Source: Spirochaetia bacterium (GTDB lineage Bacteria > Spirochaetota > Spirochaetia > DTKZ01). Taken from it: DNA of 8,052 bases. The notes under the pieces were generated by a model. That model made no database searches. It was not told where the DNA came from and was given only the letters and a program-made list of their open reading frames with translations. The stretch is taken from contig JAISXE010000325.1 of assembly GCA_031270615.1 (NCBI GenBank), forward strand, positions 1 to 8,052. Reading direction: 5' to 3'. Each line of letters opens with the position of its first letter. Positions within the stretch are counted from its first letter, which is position 1. A program made the position numbers and the translations under genes. Positions 1-6,023 of this stretch are shown here, piece by piece.

Positions 1-16
1 GCCGGGTGGGCAAAGA

Positions 17-34
17 CACGCCCTGATGGGCGTG
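17..34. terminator. GC-rich hairpin, possible terminator
   Basis: CACGCCC (17-23) and GGGCGTG (28-34) form a perfect 7-bp stem with a 4-base loop. On the minus strand it lies about 180 bases past the rseC-like stop and is followed by TCTTTG. On the plus strand it is followed by a T-rich CGTTTATTTC. Neither tail is a clean T-run, so it is only a candidate end of the minus-strand transcript, possibly a weak bidirectional one. Confidence 0.35.
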
Positions 35-186
35 CGTTTATTTCGGCGTGCGCAGTCCGTGTTGTCCGTGGTAAATTTTTGCCTTTGTGTACTATGCGTT
101 ATTTAAGGATAAGCTCTAAAGTACGGAGAAAAAAACCACAGACGGCTCCAATCGGAAGAAACCCCAAATTGTCCCGCTTTTGTCTG

Positions 187-210
187 TGCTGTCCGTGTCG
201 TCAGTGGTTC
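187..210 (-). repeat. Dispersed repeat, ACCACTGACGACAC type, copy A
   Basis: On the minus strand this reads GAACCACTG, ACGACAC, GGACAGCA in that order with almost no spacing. The same three blocks occur in the same order at 7612-7658 on the plus strand, separated there by 9 and 13 extra bases of similar composition. Both copies lie outside genes. The pattern suggests a low-complexity dispersed repeat of unknown function. Confidence 0.5.
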
Positions 211-211
211 T

Positions 212-613
212 TTATTTTAACTGTTCGGCGCGCAGAACCTCGGGCAAGGCGGGGTTCCGACGCCCGGCAAAAAACAAAACAAGGGCCGCAAGAATAAGGC
301 CCGACAAACCCGCAAGGACGCACAGGCTTTCTTTCCAGCCCGAAAAAACACCCGCCACACCATAAAAGACAACAAAAGACAGGACGGGAATACCGAAAAC
401 CTTTAAAGCGGAAAGAAAGCCGGACGAGGCCGACAGGGAAATCTCCGCCTCGTCCCCCGCTTTTAAGGGTATGCGCCGCGGATTGCGGGCCCGCACTTCC
501 CGGCCCCCGGCGCTGCAAATCGCGCTGGAACAGCCGTGGCAAGCCAGGCCGGGCTTGCAGCGCAGCGTTATGATCTCGCCTTCAATCTTCGTTACTTTGC
601 CTGTCTCTGTCAT
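212..613 (-). CDS. RseC/MucC-family membrane protein
   Basis: This 133-residue protein has the layout of the RseC/MucC family (SoxR-reducing system protein RseC). It has a soluble N-terminal half with a cysteine cluster (C19, C25, C28, C33), then two hydrophobic membrane segments at about residues 66-90 and 95-117, and a short charged tail. In proteobacteria such proteins modulate sigma-E signalling or help keep SoxR reduced alongside Rnf-type complexes. The clustered cysteines suggest an Fe-S or redox role, but the partner here is unknown. The ATG at 613 is supported by GGAGG at 620-624, 6 bases upstream. The gene begins inside the 3' end of the ymdB-like gene with a 32-base overlap, so the two are probably co-transcribed and translationally coupled. 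Family assignment is fairly sure; the function in this organism is not. Confidence 0.75.
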   Translation of the reverse strand: MTETGKVTKIEGEIITLRCKPGLACHGCSSAICSAGGREVRARNPRRIPLKAGDEAEISLSASSGFLSALKVFGIPVLSFVVFYGVAGVFSGWKESLCVLAGLSGLILAALVLFFAGRRNPALPEVLRAEQLK

Positions 614-1403
614 GGGGCGCCTCCGTCACAGGACGGCGCAGGACTTCGATTCCGGCCGCCCGCCCGTCCTCATTAATATCAAAAATAACGCCTTGGAATT
701 CCGGATTGTCCCAGGCGTCTTTGGACCGTTCGGGGACCTGGGTAAGGAATTTGCGAATCTCGACTTCCTTGTCCAGCCCCCCCACGCTGTTCAGGCTGCC
801 GGTCCTGCCGCAGCCGCATATCGCCGCCGTCCCCCGGGGGAAAATCTGGGCGTCCGCGCTTAACACCTTGCCGTGCGTTCCCGCGACCGCCGACACAAGG
901 CCATCGGCGACATAGAACATGGCGTATTTTTCCGCTGTCGTGCAGGCATGAAAATCCAGAACAATCGTATGGGTGTCCTGCGCGATGCGGGAGACGATTT
1001 CCGGCAAAAACGTGTGCGGATTGCTCGCATGGACGCGGGTAAAGCCGGACTGTCCCAGAAGGCAAACCACCGCGACTTTTTTTTCGCCCACATTGTATAC
1101 CCGCCAGCCCCGCCCCGGGTTCCCGGAAGGGTAATTCGCCGGTCGCAGAATGTAGGGCGCAAGCCCCAGGTGGGGAACCATATCCTTTTTGTGGTATATG
1201 CACTCCCCGCCCGTAAGGACATCGATTCCAAGCTTGCGCAAGTAGGCCGCGTGGTTTTTCCCCAAGCCAAAGCCGCCCGTCGCGCCGTCAGCGTTGGCAA
1301 TGACAAAATCGATGTTCTTCTCTTTTTTGATACCGCCCAGGGCCGATTTTACGCAAAAAATACCGGCTTTCCCGATTATGTCCCCAATGAATAAAATCCG
1401 CAT
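582..1403 (-). CDS. YmdB-like (TIGR00282) metallophosphoesterase relative, altered metal site
   Basis: This 273-residue protein is collinear with the YmdB/TIGR00282 family (about 265 residues), whose studied members are di-metal phosphodiesterases acting on cyclic nucleotides. Family marks are FIGDIIGKAG at residues 5-14, RPANYP at 87-92, DFHA at 150-153, DGLVSAVAGTH at 167-177 and the RTGSLNSVGG block near 200-209. Compared with my recollection of B. subtilis YmdB, D8 and the histidines at 152 and 177 are kept. However, E39 is Asp, the GNH motif (N67, H68) is GEC (E67, C68), and the second His of THTH is Lys179. Activity or metal preference may therefore differ. The ATG at 1403 is chosen because it gives the family N-terminus MRILFIGD and has GAGG just upstream; a longer frame to 1433 adds ten atypical residues. 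The next gene overlaps its 3' end by 32 bases. Confidence 0.82.
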   Translation of the reverse strand: MRILFIGDIIGKAGIFCVKSALGGIKKEKNIDFVIANADGATGGFGLGKNHAAYLRKLGIDVLTGGECIYHKKDMVPHLGLAPYILRPANYPSGNPGRGWRVYNVGEKKVAVVCLLGQSGFTRVHASNPHTFLPEIVSRIAQDTHTIVLDFHACTTAEKYAMFYVADGLVSAVAGTHGKVLSADAQIFPRGTAAICGCGRTGSLNSVGGLDKEVEIRKFLTQVPERSKDAWDNPEFQGVIFDINEDGRAAGIEVLRRPVTEAPHDRDRQSNED

Positions 1404-1451
1404 GCGCCTCAAAGATACCAGTTTTTGTGGCAAAGGGAAAGAGCGAAAACA

Positions 1452-1461
1452 GCGGCAATCC
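1452..1461. repeat. Left target-site duplication, 10 bp
   Basis: GCGGCAATCC lies directly before the left terminal inverted repeat and is repeated exactly at 1621-1630 directly after the right one. This is the expected footprint of transposition with a 10-bp staggered cut. Confidence 0.8.
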
Positions 1462-1620
1462 CACTGTCAACAAGTTAAGAAAAATATCTGCGCCTTTTTG
1501 GCGCTCCCGCGCCAAAAACCCGGGTTGCATGGGCGAGCAGCGAGCAGCGATTTGCTTCGCAAATCGCGACCAGTCCCTGGCGCCCCACGGGCTGACCTAT
1601 GCCTTAACTTGTTGACAGTG
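1462..1620. mobile_element. MITE-like non-autonomous element, 159 bp, intact
   Basis: The element starts with CACTGTCAACAAGTTAAG (1462-1479) and ends with its exact reverse complement (1603-1620), giving 18-bp perfect terminal inverted repeats. Identical 10-bp direct repeats flank it. It is too short for a transposase. Inside are a 10-bp stem TTTTTGGCGC/GCGCCAAAAA (1495-1504, 1509-1518), a 9-bp stem GCGATTTGC/GCAAATCGC with a TTC loop (1547-1555, 1559-1567), a 7-bp tandem repeat GCGAGCA (1533-1546) and the block GCGCCCCACGGGCT (1580-1593). It sits between the dciA-like and ymdB-like genes without breaking either. Terminal C/G bases and a 10-bp duplication would fit mobilisation by an ISAs1-family transposase, but that link is an inference from memory of family traits. 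Confidence 0.82.
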
Positions 1621-1630
1621 GCGGCAATCC
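1621..1630. repeat. Right target-site duplication, 10 bp
   Basis: GCGGCAATCC is an exact copy of 1452-1461, immediately outside the right inverted repeat. The next base (C1631) matches the first base of the element, so an 11-bp reading is also possible. Confidence 0.8.
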
Positions 1631-1656
1631 CGCATGCACCAACCTTCAATCCGGAA

Positions 1657-2124
1657 TTAGGGTTTTCGCTTCTGCTTTTTGTTTCCGAGGGTTTTTTTCA
1701 GCCGCAGAAGCAGATCCCTCAGCTCCGCGTCCTGTATGTTTTCAAGCCCCCCGTTTTCCCGTGCGGGGTATTCCGGGGGAGGCGGTGGCTGCGGTTCCGG
1801 GGGCGATGCGTCTTTTTTTTGCGGCGGGGAAAATTGCCCGCTCCGGACAAGTTTCGTATGAATCATGCGGATGCCAAGATCGGGATACGCCCTGGAAAGC
1901 CGTTGTAGAATCCCCTCCTGCCGCATCCTCAGCATCTGCACCCAGCCGGGATGGTCGACCTCGACAATCAGGGCGCCCTTGCGGAGATTAAAAATCCGCG
2001 AATGGTCGGCAATAGCATCGCCGACAACCTTTCGCCAGGAAGAGAAAAGGGACACATACTTTTCGCCCCCATCGATGTTATAAAACGCGAAAAAGTTTTT
2101 TAGTAAATCCCCTGCCTTATCCAT
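1657..2124 (-). CDS. dciA: DUF721 / DciA-family protein, probable helicase-loading factor
   Basis: This 155-residue protein has a DUF721 (DciA) core at about residues 5-95. Marks are a tryptophan-led motif (W30, then VVGDAIADHS at 33-42), a basic-glycine turn (RKGALIVEV at 48-56) and W61. DciA proteins interact with replicative helicase DnaB in bacteria that lack DnaC/DnaI loaders. After the core come a proline-rich linker (about 100-122, with six prolines in a row) and a charged helix-like tail (129-155) ending in lysine-rich residues. The ATG at 2124 is chosen because it starts just before the core and overlaps the recF stop by 8 bases (ATGGATAA), a typical coupling arrangement. The longer frame to 2292 would lie within recF. 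Position directly after recF is common for this family in spirochaetes and other phyla. Confidence 0.8.
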   Translation of the reverse strand: MDKAGDLLKNFFAFYNIDGGEKYVSLFSSWRKVVGDAIADHSRIFNLRKGALIVEVDHPGWVQMLRMRQEGILQRLSRAYPDLGIRMIHTKLVRSGQFSPPQKKDASPPEPQPPPPPEYPARENGGLENIQDAELRDLLLRLKKTLGNKKQKRKP

Positions 2125-3199
2125 AGTTGTTCCGAAACCTGCCTTCGCATACCTGATAGACAAGCGTATCACGTTTTTGGTAAGCGGAAAACCGCTCATC
2201 CGGCAAAAACGTGAAAAAAGCCTGTTCATAAGGCGGAAAAAGGGAAATAAACCGCCGCCGCCTGTCGGGGTCCATCTCAAGAAGAACGTCATCCAGAAGC
2301 AGGATGGGTTTGCGGCCGCTGCGGCTTAAAAAAAACGTTGCCTGGGCGGTTTTCAGAATCAGGGAGGCAAGCCGGATCTGGCCCGTCGAAGCCGCGGCGC
2401 AAAAGTCCCTTCCCCCGAAATAAAAACGGAACCTGTCCCTGTGGGGCCCCGTTGTTGTTGTCGAAAAAAAACTGTCGGCCTCCCTTTTTGAACGGAGGAA
2501 GCCCAGGGCCGTTTCGCGGTCTTCCCCCTGCCAGGAGGGGGAATAGCCTATTTCAACCTCCGCCCGCGTCCCGGAAATCTCTTTGAACAGGCAGGCAAAA
2601 AACACGGAAAATTCCTTCGTCAGTTCCCGCCGCATCAGGCTGATTTCAAGCCCCGTTTTGACAAGCTCCTCGTCAAAAAACGGAGCGATATTCCAATTTT
2701 TGTCTTTTATCGCCGCGTTCCGCTGTTTCAGGGCCTTTGTGTAGCGCCCCAGCGTGTCAAGGTAAAGGGGATCCTTCAATCCGAGGGTCTGGTTAAAAAA
2801 AAACCTCCTGCGGTCGGGCGTCCCCGTGATATAGCCGATATCGTCATGGCAGAAAACGATGCAGGGAAACCTGCCGATAATTTCCCTCCGGTCCCTTACG
2901 GTTTTGCCGTCAAGCCGTATCTCCTTCTGCCTTCCCGCGCAGGAGACAAGGATATCCGCTTCCTCCCCCCCGGAAGAAAACCTCCCTTCCAAAGCCATCT
3001 CCCTTTGTCCGTGGCGCAAAAAATGTTCGTCTTTTCGCGTGCGAAACGAAGATCCGAAACTGAGCAGGTATACAGCCTCAATAAGGTTTGTCTTTCCCTG
3101 TCCGTTTTCACCGACAAGAAAGACTTCCGGAGCATCGACGGCGACCTCCCCGTCTTCTATGTTACGGAAATTGTAAAACCGTAAAGCCCGAAAACCCAT
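2117..3199 (-). CDS. recF: DNA replication/repair protein RecF
   Basis: This 360-residue SMC-like ATPase has the usual RecF length. It has the N-terminal FRNIEDGEV motif (11-19), Walker A GENGQGKTN (30-38), TGPHRDRF (250-257), the ABC signature STGQIRLASL (271-280) and Walker B LLLDDVLLEMD (300-310). RecF binds gapped DNA with RecO and RecR and helps load RecA at stalled forks. The signature reads S-T-G-Q rather than the common S-Q-G-Q, a mild change that should still permit ATP binding. The ATG at 3199 lies 5 bases after the dnaN stop. The only ribosome-binding candidate is AAGGG overlapping that stop with 2-base spacing, so translation probably depends on coupling to dnaN. The gene overlaps the dciA start by 8 bases. 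Confidence 0.95.
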   Translation of the reverse strand: MGFRALRFYNFRNIEDGEVAVDAPEVFLVGENGQGKTNLIEAVYLLSFGSSFRTRKDEHFLRHGQREMALEGRFSSGGEEADILVSCAGRQKEIRLDGKTVRDRREIIGRFPCIVFCHDDIGYITGTPDRRRFFFNQTLGLKDPLYLDTLGRYTKALKQRNAAIKDKNWNIAPFFDEELVKTGLEISLMRRELTKEFSVFFACLFKEISGTRAEVEIGYSPSWQGEDRETALGFLRSKREADSFFSTTTTGPHRDRFRFYFGGRDFCAAASTGQIRLASLILKTAQATFFLSRSGRKPILLLDDVLLEMDPDRRRRFISLFPPYEQAFFTFLPDERFSAYQKRDTLVYQVCEGRFRNNYG

Positions 3200-3204
3200 A
3201 TCCC

Positions 3205-4338
3205 TTATTCGAGTTGCATCGGCATAATGATATGAAAATAATCCCGCTGCTGCGCGGAACGCAGGGTAATGGCCTTTCCCGGGTCCGTATATTCAAGAAT
3301 AACAGCATCATCCCCAATCTCACGCAGGGGATCGGAAAGATACAGGCAATTCAAGGCAAAGGTCACCTCTTCCCCCTCATAATCGCATGGGATTTCCTCT
3401 CTCGCGAAATCAATATCTTCCTCTCTCGCGAAATCAACCTCGCTTTCTTCCGAGCTTAAAGTAAAACTGCCGTTCTTCATATTGATATATATCCGTTTTG
3501 TCTTCTGGTCAACATTGGGAAAAATTCGTTTCACCGCTTCGGATATATCCTCACGGTTTATGGTTATCCTGTGAGTCTGTTCCGAAGGAATAACCTTCTG
3601 GTAGTTCGGAAAATTCCCTTCGATGAGGGTCGTCGATATGTTTTGGTTATCAAAAGCGAAAAAAACATTCTTGTCGTTTATGGCAAGGGAAATGGTTCCT
3701 TCCCCGGAAGCGAGTTTCCGTATAAGGTTAAGGGCCTTGTCGGGAATGATAATAGGATTGAATTCCGGAATGGCATTCTCCGGTTGTTTTGATATATAGG
3801 AAAGGCGCCGCCCGTCGGTAGCAACCATGACGATCCTGCCTTCATTCTGCTCAAAATACACACCGTTCATAAAATAGCGGGTCACGTCATGGGATATGGC
3901 AAAACTTGTATGGGAAATCATCTCAAGAATATCTTTCTGGGAAAGCTCGAAGAACTTTTCGTTTTCGCAGGAAGGAATTTCCGGAAATTTATCCGCAGGA
4001 ATAGTCCTTAACTGGATATCGATTTTTTTAAACAACGGCTTTATGACAAAAACATCGTTTTCCAGGGCCTCAAATTCGATATCCCCGGGGGGGAGATTTC
4101 TGAGGTTTTTCATCAGCTTGTCGCATAAAACGGTCACGCTGCCGGGCTTGGTGACCTCAATGGGAATTTTTGTTTCAAAGCTGACTTTGAGATTGGTTGC
4201 CTTGATATATAGGGTATTACTGTCCGCAACTAAAAGAACGTTTGAAAGAATGGAAAGACTCGAACTTGTTTTCGATACTATTTCCTGGGTTATGGATATT
4301 TCTTTCAACAAAGTGTCTTTTTCACAGGTAAACTTCAT
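3205..4338 (-). CDS. dnaN: DNA polymerase III beta subunit (sliding clamp)
   Basis: This 377-residue beta clamp is close to the usual length of about 370. Family marks include MKFTCEKDTLL at the start, RYFMNGVYFE (154-163), ATDGRRLS (173-180), the EGNFPNYQKVIP block (240-251) and the C-terminal IIMPMQLE. The clamp encircles DNA and tethers polymerase III and other partners. The ATG at 4338 is preferred over a TTG at 4380 because it gives the family N-terminus. AAGGAG (4352-4357) lies 13 bases upstream, rather far. Residues 302-309 (DFAREEDI) are followed by a near repeat (DFAREEI, 310-316), encoded by a 24-base tandem duplication that appears to lengthen a domain III loop. The gene lies between the AT-rich spacer after dnaA and recF. 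Confidence 0.96.
   Translation of the reverse strand: MKFTCEKDTLLKEISITQEIVSKTSSSLSILSNVLLVADSNTLYIKATNLKVSFETKIPIEVTKPGSVTVLCDKLMKNLRNLPPGDIEFEALENDVFVIKPLFKKIDIQLRTIPADKFPEIPSCENEKFFELSQKDILEMISHTSFAISHDVTRYFMNGVYFEQNEGRIVMVATDGRRLSYISKQPENAIPEFNPIIIPDKALNLIRKLASGEGTISLAINDKNVFFAFDNQNISTTLIEGNFPNYQKVIPSEQTHRITINREDISEAVKRIFPNVDQKTKRIYINMKNGSFTLSSEESEVDFAREEDIDFAREEIPCDYEGEEVTFALNCLYLSDPLREIGDDAVILEYTDPGKAITLRSAQQRDYFHIIMPMQLE
3394..3437. repeat. In-frame tandem repeat in dnaN, 24-bp period
   Basis: The 20-base string TTCCTCTCTCGCGAAATCAA occurs at 3394-3413 and again, without change, at 3418-3437. The period is 24 bases, so the reading frame is kept and eight residues are added to the clamp. 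The lack of synonymous differences suggests a recent duplication. Confidence 0.9.
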
Positions 4339-4417
4339 GGTTTTTCCGTGTCTCCTTATCTTTAATATATAAAATAGCAATAATAATATAGGCTGTGTAT
4401 ATGTGCATATCTATCAT
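4322..4417 (-). CDS. Possible small leader ORF before dnaN, 31 residues
   Basis: An ATG at 4417 (or 4408) opens a 31 (or 28) residue frame that runs into the start of dnaN in another frame and stops at 4322-4324. It has a good AAGGAG at 4420-4425, but the spacing is 2 bases for the first ATG and 11 for the second, neither ideal. The product has a hydrophobic stretch (IYTAYIIIAILYI) followed by charged residues. The hydrophobicity may simply reflect the AT-rich DNA. I do not recognise it; it could be a leader peptide coupled to dnaN or a chance frame. Confidence 0.2.
   Translation of the reverse strand: MIDMHIYTAYIIIAILYIKDKETRKNHEVYL
4352..4357 (-). promoter_or_regulatory. Ribosome binding site of dnaN
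   Basis: AAGGAG on the minus strand lies 13 bases before the ATG at 4338. The spacing is long, but no better site lies closer, and the downstream ATG matches the family N-terminus. Confidence 0.5.
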
Positions 4418-4463
4418 ATCTCCTTGTTGTACAAAAAATTGCTGTTAGAAAATACCGGCGCGG

Positions 4464-4472
4464 TTATCAACA
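4464..4472 (+). promoter_or_regulatory. DnaA-box-like site in dnaA-dnaN spacer
   Basis: TTATCAACA differs from the TTATCCACA consensus at one position. It is next to the AT-rich part of the spacer. On the minus strand, TTGATA within this site could also act as a -35 element for dnaN, though the matching -10 (TAACAG) is poor. Confidence 0.4.
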
Positions 4473-4526
4473 GTACGCACACCCCCAACAGCCAGCGGCC
4501 ATTTATGAACAGTTTTTCCATACCTT

Positions 4527-5912
4527 TCACACCTTTATGCTGTTTTCCCTTATTTTCTTTATCAGATTCTGAACAGCCGGTTCCAAAGTGGAATCAGCCT
4601 TCATTTTATTTTTGATCTTTTCACAGGCGTGCATGACTGTTGAATGGTCCCTTCCCCCAAACTCCTGGCCTATTTCGGTTGTGGCATACTCGGTTATTTC
4701 CCGGCATAAAAACATTGCCATCTGCCGCGGGTCGGAGAGCGCCTTTGTCTTTTTCCTTGCGGAAAGATCGCTGAAGGAGATGCCGTAGTAATCGGCAACG
4801 GTTCTTTTTATGGTATCGATGGTAACGTTGTTCTGCTCCGGGCCGGAGAAAATATCCCTAAGCTGGGTTTGGGCGATTTCAAGGGTGATATTTTTATTGA
4901 CAAGCTCCGCGTATCCTACAAGCGTGGTCAAGGCGGCTTCCAAATCCCGCACATTGGTTGTCACGTTATTACAGATAAGGTCAATGACATCGTCGGGAAT
5001 GGCCACGGACAGGGTTGAGACTTTTTTCTTTAGTATGGCGACCCTTGTTTCGTATGACGGGGCGTCCAGATTTGTTGTCAGTCCCTGGCTGAAACGGGTC
5101 CGTATTCTTTCCTCAATGTTTCTCATCTCCGAAATGGGCCGGTCGCAGGTAAAAACTATATGTTTATTGTTTTCATACAGGGCGTTAAACGTGTGAAACA
5201 GTTCTTCCAGAGTGCTTTCCTTTTTTCCCTTTTGAAAAAAATGAATATCGTCAATCAAAAGAACGTCCGTATTCCGGTATTTATTTTTGAATTTCAGGGG
5301 GGTTCTGTTTTCCAGGTTATAAATAAATTCATTTGTAAAATTTTCCGCCGTCACATAGACGACTTTTTTGTCTTCAAAGGTCTTGTGTATCTGGTTTCCA
5401 ATGGCCTGGAGCAGGTGGGTTTTCCCCAAACCCACTCCCCCGTAGATAAGGCAGGGGTTATAGGACCGGCCCGGGTTTTTCGCTATGGCGATTGCCGCGC
5501 TGGCGGCAAACTGGTTGTTTTCGCCAATGACGAAATTTTCAAAGCTGTACCTCTCATTCAACTGGGCGTGCTGGGGAATGGCTTTTTTTGTCTCCACCGA
5601 GGAAACAAGGGGGGCATCCTTTTTTTCCTGTTTTTCGTCCCTGGCGTGGTTTTTTTTTACAACCAATTCCAGGGCGATTTTTTTGCCTCCGGACACATCT
5701 TCCAGCTTGTCCTCGATTGTCTGCAAATACCGCGTCCTTATCTGGTCCAGAAGGAGGGTTGACGGCACGCAGGCCGTTATCGCGTTTTCCTTTGAACTTT
5801 CGTAACTCAGCCTGTTGAGCCAGAGCATGTATTCCGATTTTGTCGTTTCTTCGCGGATCTGTTTTATTGTTTCCTGCCATACGTCGGAATAATCGGTTTT
5901 TATTTCATTCAT
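4527..5912 (-). CDS. dnaA: Chromosomal replication initiator DnaA
   Basis: This 461-residue protein has all four DnaA domains. Domain I is at about residues 1-85, followed by a charged, variable linker (about 86-118). The AAA+ domain III has Walker A GGVGLGKTH (158-166), Walker B LLIDD (218-222), a sensor-1 stretch IVFTCDRP (252-259), the arginine-finger segment RIRTRF (269-274) and sensor-2 R322 in VRDLEAAL. Domain IV carries the DNA-binding signature GGRDHSTVMHAC (419-430). DnaA binds origin boxes and melts the adjacent AT-rich DNA. The ATG at 5912 has GGAG at 5918-5921, 5 bases upstream. A DnaA-box-like sequence lies just before that site, consistent with autoregulation. The neighbours dnaN and recF follow on the same strand. 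Confidence 0.98.
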   Translation of the reverse strand: MNEIKTDYSDVWQETIKQIREETTKSEYMLWLNRLSYESSKENAITACVPSTLLLDQIRTRYLQTIEDKLEDVSGGKKIALELVVKKNHARDEKQEKKDAPLVSSVETKKAIPQHAQLNERYSFENFVIGENNQFAASAAIAIAKNPGRSYNPCLIYGGVGLGKTHLLQAIGNQIHKTFEDKKVVYVTAENFTNEFIYNLENRTPLKFKNKYRNTDVLLIDDIHFFQKGKKESTLEELFHTFNALYENNKHIVFTCDRPISEMRNIEERIRTRFSQGLTTNLDAPSYETRVAILKKKVSTLSVAIPDDVIDLICNNVTTNVRDLEAALTTLVGYAELVNKNITLEIAQTQLRDIFSGPEQNNVTIDTIKRTVADYYGISFSDLSARKKTKALSDPRQMAMFLCREITEYATTEIGQEFGGRDHSTVMHACEKIKNKMKADSTLEPAVQNLIKKIRENSIKV

Positions 5913-5924
5913 TTTTTCTCCAGA

Positions 5925-5933
5925 ATATCCACA
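5925..5933 (+). promoter_or_regulatory. DnaA-box-like site upstream of dnaA
   Basis: ATATCCACA has one mismatch to TTATCCACA. It lies 12 bases upstream of the dnaA start codon, beside the ribosome binding site, where bound DnaA could repress its own expression. A single site is weak evidence. Confidence 0.4.
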
Positions 5934-6023
5934 CCCATCGAAAGTCTATCCTTCCTGCGCCGGGTTTTTCAAGCCCATAGCCGGATGTCGCCCGCGTTTT
6001 CCGGCAGGGGCCTGTTCCCGCAT

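Larger units (their letters stand above)
1..211. other. Non-coding left edge with repeat fragments
   Basis: No convincing gene is seen downstream of the rseC-like stop codon. The stretch holds a GC-rich hairpin (17-34) and several short related motifs built on GTCCGTG or CCAC: 55-73, the complement of ACCACTGACGACAC-type sequence at 187-210, and ACCACAGACGG at 135-145. The same motifs recur at 7565-7658. Short open frames here have no recognisable features and are not called. Confidence 0.6.
4339..4526. other. dnaA-dnaN spacer, candidate oriC / DNA unwinding region
   Basis: This 188-base spacer is clearly AT-rich (especially about 4356-4440) in an otherwise GC-rich window. It contains a DnaA-box-like TTATCAACA (4464-4472, one mismatch to TTATCCACA), weaker two-mismatch sites at 4394-4402 and 4503-4511, and a small palindrome ATATGTGCATAT (4399-4410). 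In several bacteria, including Borrelia, the origin is placed at the dnaA-dnaN junction. It must also carry any promoter for dnaN. Assignment as origin is an inference. Confidence 0.45.

Noticed and set aside
1495..1518. TTTTTGGCGC/GCGCCAAAAA hairpin as a rho-independent terminator
   Set aside because: The T and A runs are on the wrong sides: the stem is preceded by T and followed by A on both strands, so no U-tail follows the stem in either transcript.
1294..1908. Plus-strand 204-codon frame through the mobile element
   Set aside because: It is antisense to the ymdB-like and dciA-like genes and gains a TVNKL-like or CQQVKK-like string only by reading through the element end. Short frames at 1427-1615 and 5985-6302 share TVNKLRK for the same reason.
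2124..2292. Longer start for the DciA-family protein
   Set aside because: The 56 added residues would lie inside recF and have no resemblance to DUF721; the ATG at 2124 overlapping the recF stop is the better start.
4339..4380. Longer dnaN from a TTG at 4380
   Set aside because: The extra 14 residues do not match beta-clamp N-termini, whereas MKFTCEKDTL from 4338 does.
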